Source: an uncultured Collinsella sp.
GTDB lineage: Bacteria > Actinomycetota > Coriobacteriia > Coriobacteriales > Coriobacteriaceae
Assembly: GCA_900759335.1 (NCBI GenBank)
Contig: CAAEUX010000020.1
Location: 1-28,937, forward strand
Direction: 5' to 3'
Length of the DNA: 28,937 bases
The position numbers and the translations under genes are program-made. Below the pieces are notes generated by a model, which did not search any database, was not told the DNA's origin, and worked only from the letters and a program-made list of their open reading frames with translations. The stretch's first letter is position 1; each line of letters opens with the position of its first letter. Below, piece after piece: positions 1-8,700 of this stretch.

Positions 1-54
1 AGATTGAAGGGCCTGACCCCGGAGGAGTTCCGGAATCAGGCCCTTGCGGCCTAG
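1..54 (+). CDS. IS3-family transposase OrfB, C-terminal end (partial)
   Basis: Only the C-terminal end is in the window: it reads LKGLTPEEFRNQALAA followed by TAG at 52-54. The pattern K-L-K-G-(L/M)-(T/S)-P-x-E-(F/Y)-R-x-Q is the usual C-terminus of the integrase-type (DDE, rve_3) transposase of IS3/IS150 elements. The catalytic DDE residues lie upstream, outside the window. The short reading and the adjacent terminal repeat support each other. Confidence 0.8.
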   Translation, partial: RLKGLTPEEFRNQALAA

Positions 55-68
55 TCGCTATTTAGGGC

Positions 69-92
69 GTCCAAGATTTGGGGCGCAGTTCA
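69..92 (+). repeat. Right terminal inverted repeat of the IS3-family element
   Basis: GTCCAAGATTTGGGGCGCAG plus TTCA, 15 bases after the transposase stop. It matches the style of IS150-group ends (5'-TG..., several Cs, then A-rich) when read from the outside. The partner left repeat is outside the window, so the match cannot be verified here. Confidence 0.65.
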
Positions 93-152
93 CACAAACG
101 TGAGGCGGGCCGTTTTCGTTTGAGCAATCATGCAGCGACGTGATGGGGCAAA

Positions 153-1043
153 TTAATCCACGCGCTTGTCGCCCATAAAGAAGAGCGCCACCGTACCAGG
201 TCCGGTATGCGAGCCAATCAGAGTACCGATGTCATTGATCTCAATCTTGCCTTTAAGCTGCGGAACCTGTTCCTCAATCAGCGCCGCGACCGCCTCGGCA
301 TCCTCGCGGCACGCCGACTGCGACATGATGCACTTACCCGAATAATCCGCACCGTCCTGTACGTGTGCCATCATGGTCTTAGCCATCTCGGAAATCGCGC
401 GCTTCTTAGTGCGAATCTTCTCACGTGGCGACAGCTTACCTTCGCAATCGACCGTCATAAGCGGGCAAATCTTAAGCGCCGTGCCGATGATCGCGCTCGC
501 GGCCGAAATGCGACCGCCGCGCAGGTAGCTCGACAGATCGGTCGAGAAGAACCAGTGGTGCAGGTTGAGCTTGTGCTCCTCGATCCAGGCAGCCGTCTCG
601 TCGAGTGAAGCCCCGCTATCGCGCACATCGGCGGCATATTCCAACAACAGGCCAAAGCCCGAAGACGCCGCCAGCGAATCGATGACGCGCACCTTGCCGC
701 CCTCGGGATAGCGATCCGCAAGCATCTGCGCCGCGACGCAGGCCGATCCATACGTGCCCGAAATACCCGACGACAACGTCAGGTGCAGCACGTCTTTACC
801 CTCGGCAACAAACGGCTCCCAAAACTCCTCGTACTCACCCACGCTCACCTGAGACGTCTTGGGCATGGCGCCCGCGGCAATCTGGGCAAAAAACTTGTCC
901 GGCGTAATCGACTGATACAGATCGTCCGTATAGACAACATCGTCGATCTCGTAATGAAAACACACGACAGGGATATTGCGCGACGCAAAGAACTCACGGG
1001 TTCGGTCGGCGGCGGATTCACAGGTCAGGACAAAATCACTCAT
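153..1043 (-). CDS. DegV family fatty-acid-binding protein
   Basis: The product is about 296 residues, the normal length of DegV/FakB proteins, which bind a fatty acid and hand it to a fatty-acid kinase for phospholipid synthesis in the cytoplasm. Visible family motifs are the N-terminal TCESAADR strand and loop, the TSQVS segment near residue 64, LSSGISGTYGSA near residue 92, and the C-terminal HTGPGT loop that closes the lipid pocket. The start is set at 1043 because an AAGGAG Shine-Dalgarno lies 6 bases upstream; an ATG at 1061 is in frame but overlaps that site. The gene stands alone, divergent from fbp. Its lipid specificity cannot be read from sequence, and no FakA kinase gene is in the window. 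Confidence 0.93.
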   Translation of the reverse strand: MSDFVLTCESAADRTREFFASRNIPVVCFHYEIDDVVYTDDLYQSITPDKFFAQIAAGAMPKTSQVSVGEYEEFWEPFVAEGKDVLHLTLSSGISGTYGSACVAAQMLADRYPEGGKVRVIDSLAASSGFGLLLEYAADVRDSGASLDETAAWIEEHKLNLHHWFFSTDLSSYLRGGRISAASAIIGTALKICPLMTVDCEGKLSPREKIRTKKRAISEMAKTMMAHVQDGADYSGKCIMSQSACREDAEAVAALIEEQVPQLKGKIEINDIGTLIGSHTGPGTVALFFMGDKRVD

Positions 1044-1108
1044 ATGAGGCTCCTTACTCATTGCTGCGCAAATTATCGCACAGTGAGCCTACATGCAGTA
1101 CATATGTC

Positions 1109-1139
1109 CACTATTTACCAAATCGAACCAAAAATAGTG
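1109..1139. repeat. 8-bp inverted repeat in the degV/fbp divergent region
   Basis: CACTATTT (1109-1116) and its exact complement AAATAGTG (1132-1139) are separated by 15 bases. The arm spacing of about two helical turns would fit a dimeric regulator site upstream of degV or fbp, but a chance match in AT-rich DNA is possible. Confidence 0.35.
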
Positions 1140-1306
1140 AACATCTTTACCACCATCGTCTCCACCGGACCCACGCATAAATATCTGAGAAAACACCCTC
1201 TGTCGTCTCCACCCGACCAACACATCTACCTTCACTAAATCGATTTACCAAACCATTCAGCCGGCAATTCAGCCGCTGGCGCAAAATCGAAACAAAAGCG
1301 GCGCAT

Positions 1307-1336
1307 ACTGATAAACGTTTGACGCTGTTTATCAGT
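1307..1336 (+). promoter_or_regulatory. Perfect 10-bp inverted repeat in the fbp leader
   Basis: ACTGATAAAC (1307-1316) pairs exactly with GTTTATCAGT (1327-1336) across a 10-base loop and is followed by TTTT. It ends 27 bases before the fbp start codon. It could be a DNA operator or, as RNA, a weak AT-rich hairpin with a U tract acting as an attenuator. The sequence alone does not distinguish these. Confidence 0.5.
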
Positions 1337-1363
1337 TTTACCAGCCCCATCGGAAGGTGTTTC

Positions 1364-3280
1364 ATGGTCGCATTCGATCGCAACCCGCAAGACTTCAAGT
1401 ATCTGCGCCTGCTGTCGAGACAGTTCCCCACCGAACAATCCGCGTTTACCGAAATTATCAACCTCTCGGCCATCCTCAACCTACCCAAGGGCACCGAGCA
1501 TTTTATGAGCGACGTGCATGGCGAGTACGAAGCCTTCATGCACATCCTTAACAACTGCTCGGGCGTCGTGCGCGAGCATGTAGACGAAATCTTTGGCGAC
1601 ACGCTCTCCTTCGACGAGAAGGGCGATCTGTGCACGCTCATCTACTATCCGCGCGAAAAGATCGAGCTCGCACGCAGCCAGCACGAGGACTCGCCCACCT
1701 GGTACAAAACCACGCTCGACCAACTCATCATGGTGGCGCGTTCGCTTTCGAGTCGCTACACGCGCTCCAAGGTGCGTAAGGCCATCCCACGCGATTACGC
1801 CTACATCATCGACGAGCTCCTGCATACGCATCCAGATGAGAACAACTACCGCGTGCGCTATCACGAGCGCATCGTTGAGTCCATCTTGGAGACCGCCAGC
1901 GCCGACGACTTTATCGAGTCGCTCGCCTCGCTCATCAAGCGTCTGGCTGTCGACCACCTGCACCTGGTGGGCGATATCTTCGACCGCGGTGGCGGCGCGG
2001 CAAAGATTATGGACCGTCTGCTTACCTACCATTCACTCGACATCCAGTGGGGCAACCACGACCTGCTGTGGATGGGCGCTGCGGCAGGAGAGCCCGCCTG
2101 CATCGCCACGGTGCTGCGCAACAACCTGCGCTATGACAACTATGAAATCCTCGAGAACGACTACGGCATCTCGCTGCGCGAGCTTGTCGCCTTCGCCGAC
2201 GCCACCTATACCGCCGGCGAGTCCATCAGCCCGCTGATCAAAGCCATCAACGTCCTGCTCTTTAAGCTCGAGGGTCAGATTATCCAGCGCCACCCCGAGT
2301 TCGATATGGCAGACCGCCTGTTGCTCGACAAGGTCGATCGCGACGCCGGCACGGTCACGCTTGCCGACGGCAGCGTGTGGCCACTCACGACCAACGACTT
2401 CCCCACCGTCGATCCAGCGGACCCCTACACGCTCACACCCGAGGAGCAACACATCATAGACAAGCTCGTGTCCGAGTTTGTCACCGCCGATCACCTACAT
2501 CGCCACATCGATTTCCTCTATACCCACGGCTCCATGTATAAGGTCGCCAACGGCAACCTGCTCTTCCACGGCTGCGTGCCGCTCAACGAAGACGGCACCT
2601 TTAGCAGCATGAACTGCCTAGGTACGTGGCAAGCCGGTCACGACTACCTCGATTTTTGTGACCATATCGCCCGCCGCGCCTGGCGCAACGGCGACCGCGA
2701 TGCCCTCGACTGGATGTGGTATCTCTGGATCGGTATGAAGTCGCCGGCAAGCGGACGCGAGGTTCGCACGTTCGAACGCGCCTACATCGCCGATAAGAGC
2801 ACCTGGGCCGAGCCGATGGACCCGTACTTTACGCTTACCAAGTCGCCCTCGGTCTGCGACGACATCATGCGCGAGTTTGGCGTCACCCCCATGGCATGCT
2901 CGCCGACGGGGCACATCATCAACGGCCATACGCCCGTCAAGACCACCAAGGGCGAGCAGCCTATCCGAGCCGAGGGCAAGCTGCTGGTCATCGATGGCGG
3001 CTTCTGCCGTGCCTACCACCCCAAGACGGGCATTGCCGGATACACGCTTATCTCCAGCTCGCGAGGATGTCGCCTTAAGTCGCACCGAGCCTTTACCACG
3101 GTTGCCGAGGCGCTTACCCGCAATGTCGACATCGAGAGCGAGACCAACCGCTTTGATGAGGCCGACCGCCGCCGTATGGTCAGCGATACCGATACCGGCG
3201 CCAAGATCCGCAGCCAAATCCAGGACCTACGCCAACTGCTCGATGCATATAGAAACGGTGCTATCGAGGAGCGTGCCTAG
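1364..3280 (+). CDS. fbp: Fructose-1,6-bisphosphatase, class III
   Basis: The 638-residue product matches the length of class III fructose-1,6-bisphosphatases (Bacillus type, roughly 640-670 residues). These hydrolyse fructose-1,6-bisphosphate to fructose-6-phosphate in gluconeogenesis. They belong to the calcineurin-like metallophosphatases, and the metal-binding motifs are all visible: SDVHGEYEAF at residues 49-58, GDIFDRGG near 203, WGNHDLLWMG near 228, and the late GHTPVK motif. The chosen ATG at 1364 has GGAAGGTG just upstream and gives the usual N-terminus (FKYLRLLSRQFPTEQ); an earlier in-frame ATG at 1319 lies inside the leader inverted repeat. The gene is followed by a small GC hairpin and then gtrA-like genes with no obvious metabolic link. 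Confidence 0.96.
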   Translation: MVAFDRNPQDFKYLRLLSRQFPTEQSAFTEIINLSAILNLPKGTEHFMSDVHGEYEAFMHILNNCSGVVREHVDEIFGDTLSFDEKGDLCTLIYYPREKIELARSQHEDSPTWYKTTLDQLIMVARSLSSRYTRSKVRKAIPRDYAYIIDELLHTHPDENNYRVRYHERIVESILETASADDFIESLASLIKRLAVDHLHLVGDIFDRGGGAAKIMDRLLTYHSLDIQWGNHDLLWMGAAAGEPACIATVLRNNLRYDNYEILENDYGISLRELVAFADATYTAGESISPLIKAINVLLFKLEGQIIQRHPEFDMADRLLLDKVDRDAGTVTLADGSVWPLTTNDFPTVDPADPYTLTPEEQHIIDKLVSEFVTADHLHRHIDFLYTHGSMYKVANGNLLFHGCVPLNEDGTFSSMNCLGTWQAGHDYLDFCDHIARRAWRNGDRDALDWMWYLWIGMKSPASGREVRTFERAYIADKSTWAEPMDPYFTLTKSPSVCDDIMREFGVTPMACSPTGHIINGHTPVKTTKGEQPIRAEGKLLVIDGGFCRAYHPKTGIAGYTLISSSRGCRLKSHRAFTTVAEALTRNVDIESETNRFDEADRRRMVSDTDTGAKIRSQIQDLRQLLDAYRNGAIEERA

Positions 3281-3294
3281 CCCCGCCTGCGGGG
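3281..3294 (+). terminator. Small GC hairpin after fbp (weak terminator candidate)
   Basis: CCCCG-CCTG-CGGGG begins directly after the fbp stop codon. There is no T tract behind it, so it is at best a Rho-dependent or RNA-stabilising hairpin. Confidence 0.3.
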
Positions 3295-3358
3295 ATTGGC
3301 TAAACTTGCTGCGTTTGTCATCCCCATGGCGCCCCGGCGCTACCCTAAGGCAGGTACC

Positions 3359-3754
3359 ATGCAAAAGCTCCTTGCGCAGATCATGAAGTTTGGCGTCGTC
3401 GGCGTCATTGCCACCGTCATCGACTTTGGCATCATGAATCTGCTCCACTACGGTCTGGGCCTCAATATCCTGATCGCCAACACCAGCGGCTTTGTCATCT
3501 CGCTCATCTTTAACTACGTCGCGAGCATGAAGTACGTGTTTGCGCACAAGGAGGGCATGAGTCGCCGCCGCGAGTTCATCATCTTTGTCGTGTTGTCCGT
3601 TATTGGCCTGGCACTCAACGACGGCATCGTGCTGGCCCTCAACGCCGGCTTGGGCCACGAAGCCAATATCGCCAAGATTTGCGCTACCGCACTGGTCATG
3701 GTCTACAACTTTGTAACGCGCAAGATTTTCTTGGAGGGCGAGCAGACCAAGTAG
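3359..3754 (+). CDS. GtrA-like polytopic membrane protein
   Basis: A 131-residue protein of the GtrA family (PF04138), which has four membrane helices and includes flippases or accessory subunits moving undecaprenyl-linked sugars for surface-glycan decoration. Seen here: a helix starting FGVVGVIATVIDFGIMN, a second around ISLIFNYVASMKYVF, the conserved basic loop MSRRREFIIF, two further helices, and the typical end VTRKIFLEG. The start at 3359 follows AAGGCAGG; an earlier in-frame start at 3296 would add a non-family tail. A second GtrA-like gene follows at 3976. No glycosyltransferase is adjacent, so the substrate is unknown. Confidence 0.88.
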   Translation: MQKLLAQIMKFGVVGVIATVIDFGIMNLLHYGLGLNILIANTSGFVISLIFNYVASMKYVFAHKEGMSRRREFIIFVVLSVIGLALNDGIVLALNAGLGHEANIAKICATALVMVYNFVTRKIFLEGEQTK

Positions 3755-3975
3755 CCCGGCCTCCTCGTTGCACTACGGGGACCTGCGGATGACGTGCGTC
3801 GAGCGCTGCGTTGTTCGTGGGCCTTGCTTGTTTACGGGAAGATCTGCAACGTTTGCGGATTACCTCTTGAATATTTGGCGAGTTCATATAGTTCTTGCCA
3901 AAGACCTTACGTTTCCCGTGCAAAAGCTCTAAAGTAACTCGTTGCTCGATTCATCAACGCATTGGATGTGATTAC

Positions 3976-4383
3976 GTGCGCAAGGCACTGGCACAACCTC
4001 ATACCAAGCAGTTTCTCAAGTTCGCTGTCGTGGGCCTTATCTCCTTTGGCATCGACTGGGGCATGCTCATTGCGCTCGTCGAGCAATTCCACCTTGACTT
4101 TTTGGTGAGCACCACGATCTCGTTTATCACATCCGTCGTGGTTAACTACTGGCTCAGCATGAAGTACGTGTTCGACCATCGCGAGGGCATGAGCCGCAAG
4201 CGCGAGTTCACGATCTTCACCATCCTGTCGGTGATTGGTTTGGGCCTCAACGACCTGTACATGTTTGTGGGCGTCACGTTTTTGAGCATCGGCTACCAGG
4301 CCATGAAGGCCATCGCCACGTTCCTGGTCACCTGGTACAACTACTTTAGCCGCCGCCTTTTCCTCGAGGGCGCGCAGTCGTAG
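3976..4383 (+). CDS. GtrA-like polytopic membrane protein (second copy)
   Basis: A 135-residue paralogue of the preceding gene with the same architecture: FLKFAVVGLISFGIDWG helix, VVNYWLSMKYVF helix, the loop MSRKREFTIF, two more helices and the ending FSRRLFLEG. GtrA family members are small four-helix proteins linked to lipid-linked sugar translocation. I chose the GTG at 3976 because it gives the family N-terminus; the in-frame ATG at 3895 would add 27 residues without family character and with a poor ribosome site. The Shine-Dalgarno before the GTG is weak, so the exact start is uncertain. The gene ends at a strong terminator. Confidence 0.86.
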   Translation: MRKALAQPHTKQFLKFAVVGLISFGIDWGMLIALVEQFHLDFLVSTTISFITSVVVNYWLSMKYVFDHREGMSRKREFTIFTILSVIGLGLNDLYMFVGVTFLSIGYQAMKAIATFLVTWYNYFSRRLFLEGAQS

Positions 4384-4409
4384 TTTGTTCGACATTTGCT
4401 TGAAGGTAT

Positions 4410-4444
4410 AACCGGTTGGAATTCTCGTTCCAACCGGTTTTTTG
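4410..4444 (+). terminator. Rho-independent terminator of the gtrA-like genes
   Basis: A perfect 12-bp stem, AACCGGTTGGAA (4410-4421) with TTCCAACCGGTT (4428-4439), loop TTCTCG, followed by four Ts that extend the stem's TT. It closes the plus-strand unit just before the repeat array. Confidence 0.93.
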
Positions 4445-4495
4445 TTTGCAGAACCTGACGAAGAAGGCGTACGAGGGGGGCTACAGTGTCGGAAT

Positions 4496-4847
4496 GGGAC
4501 GCAGTTTCCCCAGGGGCGCCGTTCCGGAAACTACATCCCAGATTGCAGCCTCAGAACGGGACGCAGTTTCCAGATGAGCCCCCATGCGGAAAGTCCATCC
4601 CGGAACGAGCCCTCAAAGCGGGACACGCTTTCCGAAACCCGCCCCGTCGGGAAACTGTATCCCAGTCTGAGCGGTGATTCCGGGACGCAGTTTCCCGCGG
4701 ACGCCGAAACGGAAAATGCATCCCGCTATCGATGTCTAGAATGGGATGCGCTTTCCCAATGGATGCTGATGCGGAAACTGTGTCCCAGAATTCACCTTCA
4801 GAGTGGGATGCGATTTCCGGTTGAGTCTCGATTGGGAAACGGCGTCC
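4496..4847. repeat. Array of 12 regularly spaced, alternately inverted 14-bp repeats
   Basis: Twelve copies of GGGAYRNNNTTTCC occur in strict alternation. Forward copies begin at 4496, 4558, 4620, 4682, 4743 and 4805; reverse copies begin at 4526, 4588, 4650, 4711, 4773 and 4834. Steps are 30 or 29 (forward to reverse) and 32 (reverse to forward), giving a 61-62 base period. The outer GGGA and TTTCC are invariant in all twelve, while the inner bases and the 15-18 base spacers diverge; some reverse-to-forward spacers share a CTCA-like core. The element itself is nearly palindromic (GGRA...TTYCC). The array lies between the terminators of two convergent transcription units. It resembles a tandem BIME/REPIN cluster or a multi-site protein landing pad rather than a CRISPR. 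Confidence 0.95.
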
Positions 4848-4856
4848 CATTCGCAT

Positions 4857-4893
4857 AAAGACGGGCGGCTCGGATGTTTGTCCGAACCGCCCG
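4857..4893 (-). terminator. Terminator of the DUF4430 operon
   Basis: Inverted repeat CGGGCGGCTCGGA (4862-4874) with TCCGAACCGCCCG (4881-4893), one mismatch, loop of six bases. On the minus strand it is followed by a short CTTT. It lies 23 bases beyond the stop of the minus-strand DUF4430 gene. Confidence 0.8.
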
Positions 4894-4916
4894 CTTGGCG
4901 TGTTATGTCGAGGCAT

Positions 4917-5779
4917 TTAGCCTGCAACGTAATACCAGACTACGTTGTCGCCGTTTTTGAGAACGTAGTTGCTGCAGGCCGTCATGGGCGTTGTGCCGTT
5001 GACGGAGTACATCCAGCCACTCGTGCCGCCGTGCTCCTTCTCGGCCAAACCGCCAATAGCGGCGACATACGTGCCATACGACGAGCCGTGCGCATTCACG
5101 GAAAGGCCCAGGGCGCACAGGGCATCGTAGACCGTGGCGCCCTCGTTGAAGGTGAAGGTACCGCCAGAAGACACAGGATTGCCTACGGCGCTCGATGTGA
5201 CCGAAACCGTCACCGTGACGTAGCCAGACTGCTGCGAGCCGTCCTGATTGCCCGCAGAGGCGCCGCCACTGTTGGATACAGACCCACCGCCGGTCGCCGA
5301 GCCACCGCCCGAAGAAGAGCCGTCAGAAGAACTCGATCCACCAGCGGATTCGGAGCCCTGTCCGGCAGACGTGTTGTTGGACTTCTTGCCGCCCTTGTCT
5401 TCGGACTTCTTCTCCTTCGAATCCTTTTTTGAGTCCTTCGACCCGTTCTTCGCATTATCCGAAGATTTGGAGTCATTGGACGCAACCTTGCCCGAAGCGG
5501 TAGTCGAGCCGGAAACCGACGCATCCTTGGCAACGACGCTCTCCCCTGTCACAACCCGCGCAATCCAGTCGATGGACCATGCACCGCTGGTAGAGGGGTG
5601 GACAAAACCCAACGAGACGACAATGAGTGCAATACAGGCAGTTGTCAGGACGCCAACAAGCGCCTTGCGCCGAGGGGCGGACGCCGCCGAAGCGGCGCCC
5701 TTTTGCTTTGCATCGTCGAGCTGAATGAACGACGAGTCGGGCTGCTTGGAGTCGGCGTCCTGGGGTTTATTGGACACAG
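4917..5779 (-). CDS. Membrane-anchored DUF4430 domain protein
   Basis: About 287 residues in three parts. A short cytoplasmic N-terminus is followed by one membrane helix (about residues 40-60, ALVGVLTTACIALIVVSLGF). Next comes a long Ser/Gly/Lys/Asp-rich linker (about 85-200), and then a C-terminal DUF4430 domain (about 203-286) with the family signature GTSGWMYSVNG and a closing DNVVWYYV strand. DUF4430 (PF14478) resembles the C-terminal beta-domain of transcobalamin and intrinsic factor. The gene starts right after the stop of the large upstream gene (TAG at 5787-5789), so translation is probably coupled. The GTG at 5779 has AGGTGAGG upstream and is preferred; a GTG at 5786 is also in frame. 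Both genes lie behind a cobalamin riboswitch, so a corrinoid-capture role is a fair inference but is not shown by sequence. Confidence 0.85.
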
Positions 5780-5786
5780 CCCTCAC

Positions 5787-8700
5787 CTACCGACGCTTGG
5801 TAAACACGAACACGCCGATGACCGCAAGCCCGATCACGCCGGCCGCAACACCAACGATGGCAAGCGGATTGAAGCCAGACTGCTGCACAGGAGCCTCAGC
5901 GGACTTCTTAGCGGTAGTCGCGGCAGCCGAGCCCGTATCGGACTTGGAGCTGGACTTACCGGACTTCTTGTCCTTCTTGCCGTCCTTCTTGTCGGACTTG
6001 TCGGAACCCTTCTTGGAATCCTTGCCGTCCTTGGTCTCGGTCTTGGTCGTGGTGGACACCGGCTTTTGGCCCGGAGCAACAGCGCCGCCAGTCTGCTGGC
6101 CGTTTGTGCCGTTACCGGAGTTACCGCCATTGCCATTGGAACCGCCATTGCCGCCATTGGAGCCAGAGCCACCGTTGCCGCCAGGGTTAACGGCATTCTT
6201 GGTCCACTTGGCGTAGAGCGTCATATCGCCCGTCACGACGTCTTTGGAGAAGACCCAAGCCTGAGTACAATCGACATCCTTATACCAGCCTGCAAAGGTA
6301 TAACCGGAGCGCTCGGGGTTCGCAGGGGCAACCATGGTCTTGTTTTGTGCGGTCATAGCGCTGGGAACCGTGCTGCCACCGCGCGTATCGAAGGCCACCG
6401 TATAACCCGGAGCAGCCTTGAGAGCAAATAGCGTACCGGAATCGTTGGTGTAGTAAAGGTTGCCCTGGACATCGGCTATCACGCTTGCGGTGCAATAGTT
6501 CGCATTGGAGCCAGACGGCGTATAGATCTCCACAGCCTCGCCAGTTGACTGGTTAAAGCAGTAGACAGCGCCCGGAGTCTTGTTGCAGGTAAAGTACACG
6601 TAGACATCGCTGCCCTGCACAGATGCAATCGGCGAAGCCTTGACCTCAGCATATTTTCCCATGTCAAGCGACTTTTCGACCTTCATGGACGCAAGGTCGA
6701 CAACCGTGAACTGGCCATTGTTCGAAGCGTCGCTTCCGCCGATATAGGCCTTGCCGTTTGCCACGGCCGGCGTCGAAGTCGAGGTGTTCGCAAATGCGCA
6801 AGAGCCGACAATACGAAGCATGTCGCCCTCACAAACAATCTTATAGAGCGTTGCCGGTTGACGTCCAACAGCCAAAAAGGCCGGATTTCCGTCCTCGGTG
6901 CCAGCAGAGACGATCGTTGCACGAACGGGATTTCCAGACAGGCTCACAGAAGATTTGACCTTGCCGGATTTGCCGTCAATGAGCTTCACGTAGCCGCTCT
7001 CGTCGCCAATAACAAGGTCGGAACCGGACGCGGCAGCGCCTGCCCAGTAATATCCTTCACCCGTAGAGTCATCGCTCTTGACGGTCAACTTGGTCCACTT
7101 AACCTGACCCGTCGCAATATCAACGCAAACCATGGCGCCCGCGCTTGCGGTGCCCGTAGCCCCGGCGCCCGCCTCGAACTCAGCATAGACGCAGCCGTTT
7201 ACCACCGTCATCGTCGAATTCGCCTGATAGCGCCCGCCCGCGGCAGGAGCCTCGAGTGCAGAGGTCTTCCACACGCACTCAAGCGTTTCGGCAGAAAAGG
7301 CGTACACAGAGCCGTCGTCGTTCGCCGAGATAATCAGACCATCCGCGTACACGGGACGCGAAAAATACGAAGTGGTACCGCCCTTTGAAACGCGCGCGAC
7401 AACCTTGCCCGTGTTGTCAATCTTGACGAGCTCGGAGTTCGTGGTAACAAAAACGTAGCCGCCCGCAATGATGGGGTCGCCCAGCGAAACCCACTTATCG
7501 GCAGCCGTGGCCAGATTGACCTTCCACAGCTCCGCGGCAGACTCGGTGGGCGTCGGCGTGTTCACGAGCGTCGTGCCGCCCGCATTGCCAAAGCCGTTCC
7601 AGCTTGCGGTCCAATCTGGACGCGAAGCGAAGGGATTGACGATGAAGCCCTCCAGGGGCTTCTCTTTATCTGCAGCGTAAACCCACTGAACCTTGTCTCC
7701 CGGCTTGAGGGTCACCTGGCCCGCCATCTTCTGAGAATACTGGCCGTTGATATACAGCTGCCAGTACCTGCCGGTCGACCGGTCCCATCCATACGTCTTA
7801 CCTGCGCGCGTAATGCTGGCAAGGTAGAACGATGCACCGGACGTACCCTTGCTGTCATAGGTGAGACCTGCGGCCTTGAGCTCCTGCTCGGTAAGATCGG
7901 CTGCGGTGGAACCGTCAGACATCTTGACGTCGGTGGCGGATGCCCACACGGTGTTGGTACCGTTCTCATCCGGTCCGATAAAGCTCACCGAAGCCTTAAC
8001 GGTGGCCTTATTCGCATCGTCGAGGCTTGCACCAAAGGCGGAGTAGTACAAAGCGATAGAGTCGCCCGCGCCAAGCGTCACACTGCTGGCGCCAACCTCG
8101 GATGCTTTACCGTTTACGAAAAGCTGCCAGTACTTATCCGTGGCGGCATCATAGCCAAGCGTACGGCCATCGCTTGAGGTGATATCGGAGAGATAGTAAC
8201 CATATTCCGTGGTACTGGAGGTGTGAGCGAGACCCTGGGCATCCAAGATCTGCTCAATCAGGGCATCGGCAGTTGAGCCGTAGCCAACACTCTGCGCGCC
8301 GTCGAACCAAACCTCATCGATGCCGTCGGCGCTAACACCCACGAGCCTGAAGTTGACCGAAATCTGAGGATCGGAGTGGTCGGTCGTACCCACCACACGA
8401 TACGTCGCTTTAACTGGCTGATTGACCAGACTCTGAAGCTTGGCGTTATCCGGATGGGCCTGGGCGAGCGCCGCGTACTTCTCGTAGGTGAGCGAACTCT
8501 CCACGGTAACGAGCGTGTCGGCCTCCGGCTGGGTTACGCGCAGCGTCTCGTCCGCGATGACGGAGGTGTCGCTCGAGCGGTAGGTGCGCCAGTTGGTGCC
8601 GGCCATGGAATCGTAGCCGGGCAGATCGTCCGCATGAATCTGGCCCGTCTCGTACTTCTTGGAATACGAAATGGTACCGTCCTCGGCAACCGTGGCAGAG

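Larger units (their letters stand above)
1..92 (+). mobile_element. Right end of an IS3-family (IS150-like) insertion sequence
   Basis: The window begins inside an insertion sequence. Bases 1-54 read in frame 1 as the last 17 residues of an IS3-family OrfB transposase, and 15 bases later there is a terminal-repeat-like stretch (69-92) that ends in the CA expected at the right tip of an IS3 element. Reverse-complemented, this tip begins TGAACTGCGCCCCAAA, the style of IS150-group ends. The rest of the element lies outside the window, so whether it is intact cannot be judged. The three or four bases after position 92 (CACA) would be one copy of the target duplication. Confidence 0.8.
1044..1363. 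other. Divergent intergenic region degV / fbp
   Basis: This 320-base AT-richer gap separates two divergent genes and must hold both promoters. I see two inverted repeats (1109-1139 and 1307-1336, listed separately) but no unambiguous -35/-10 pair. No credible ORF lies here; the open frames are shadows. Confidence 0.6.

Noticed and set aside
4496..4847. CRISPR array
   Set aside because: Repeats are only 14 bases, alternate in orientation, vary internally, and spacers are 15-18 bases and partly related to each other; no cas genes are present.
4442..4916. Long open frames on both strands across the repeat array
   Set aside because: The 61-62 base period is not a multiple of three, no frame has a supported start, and stop-free frames follow from the GC-rich repeats. 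The array is not a protein repeat.
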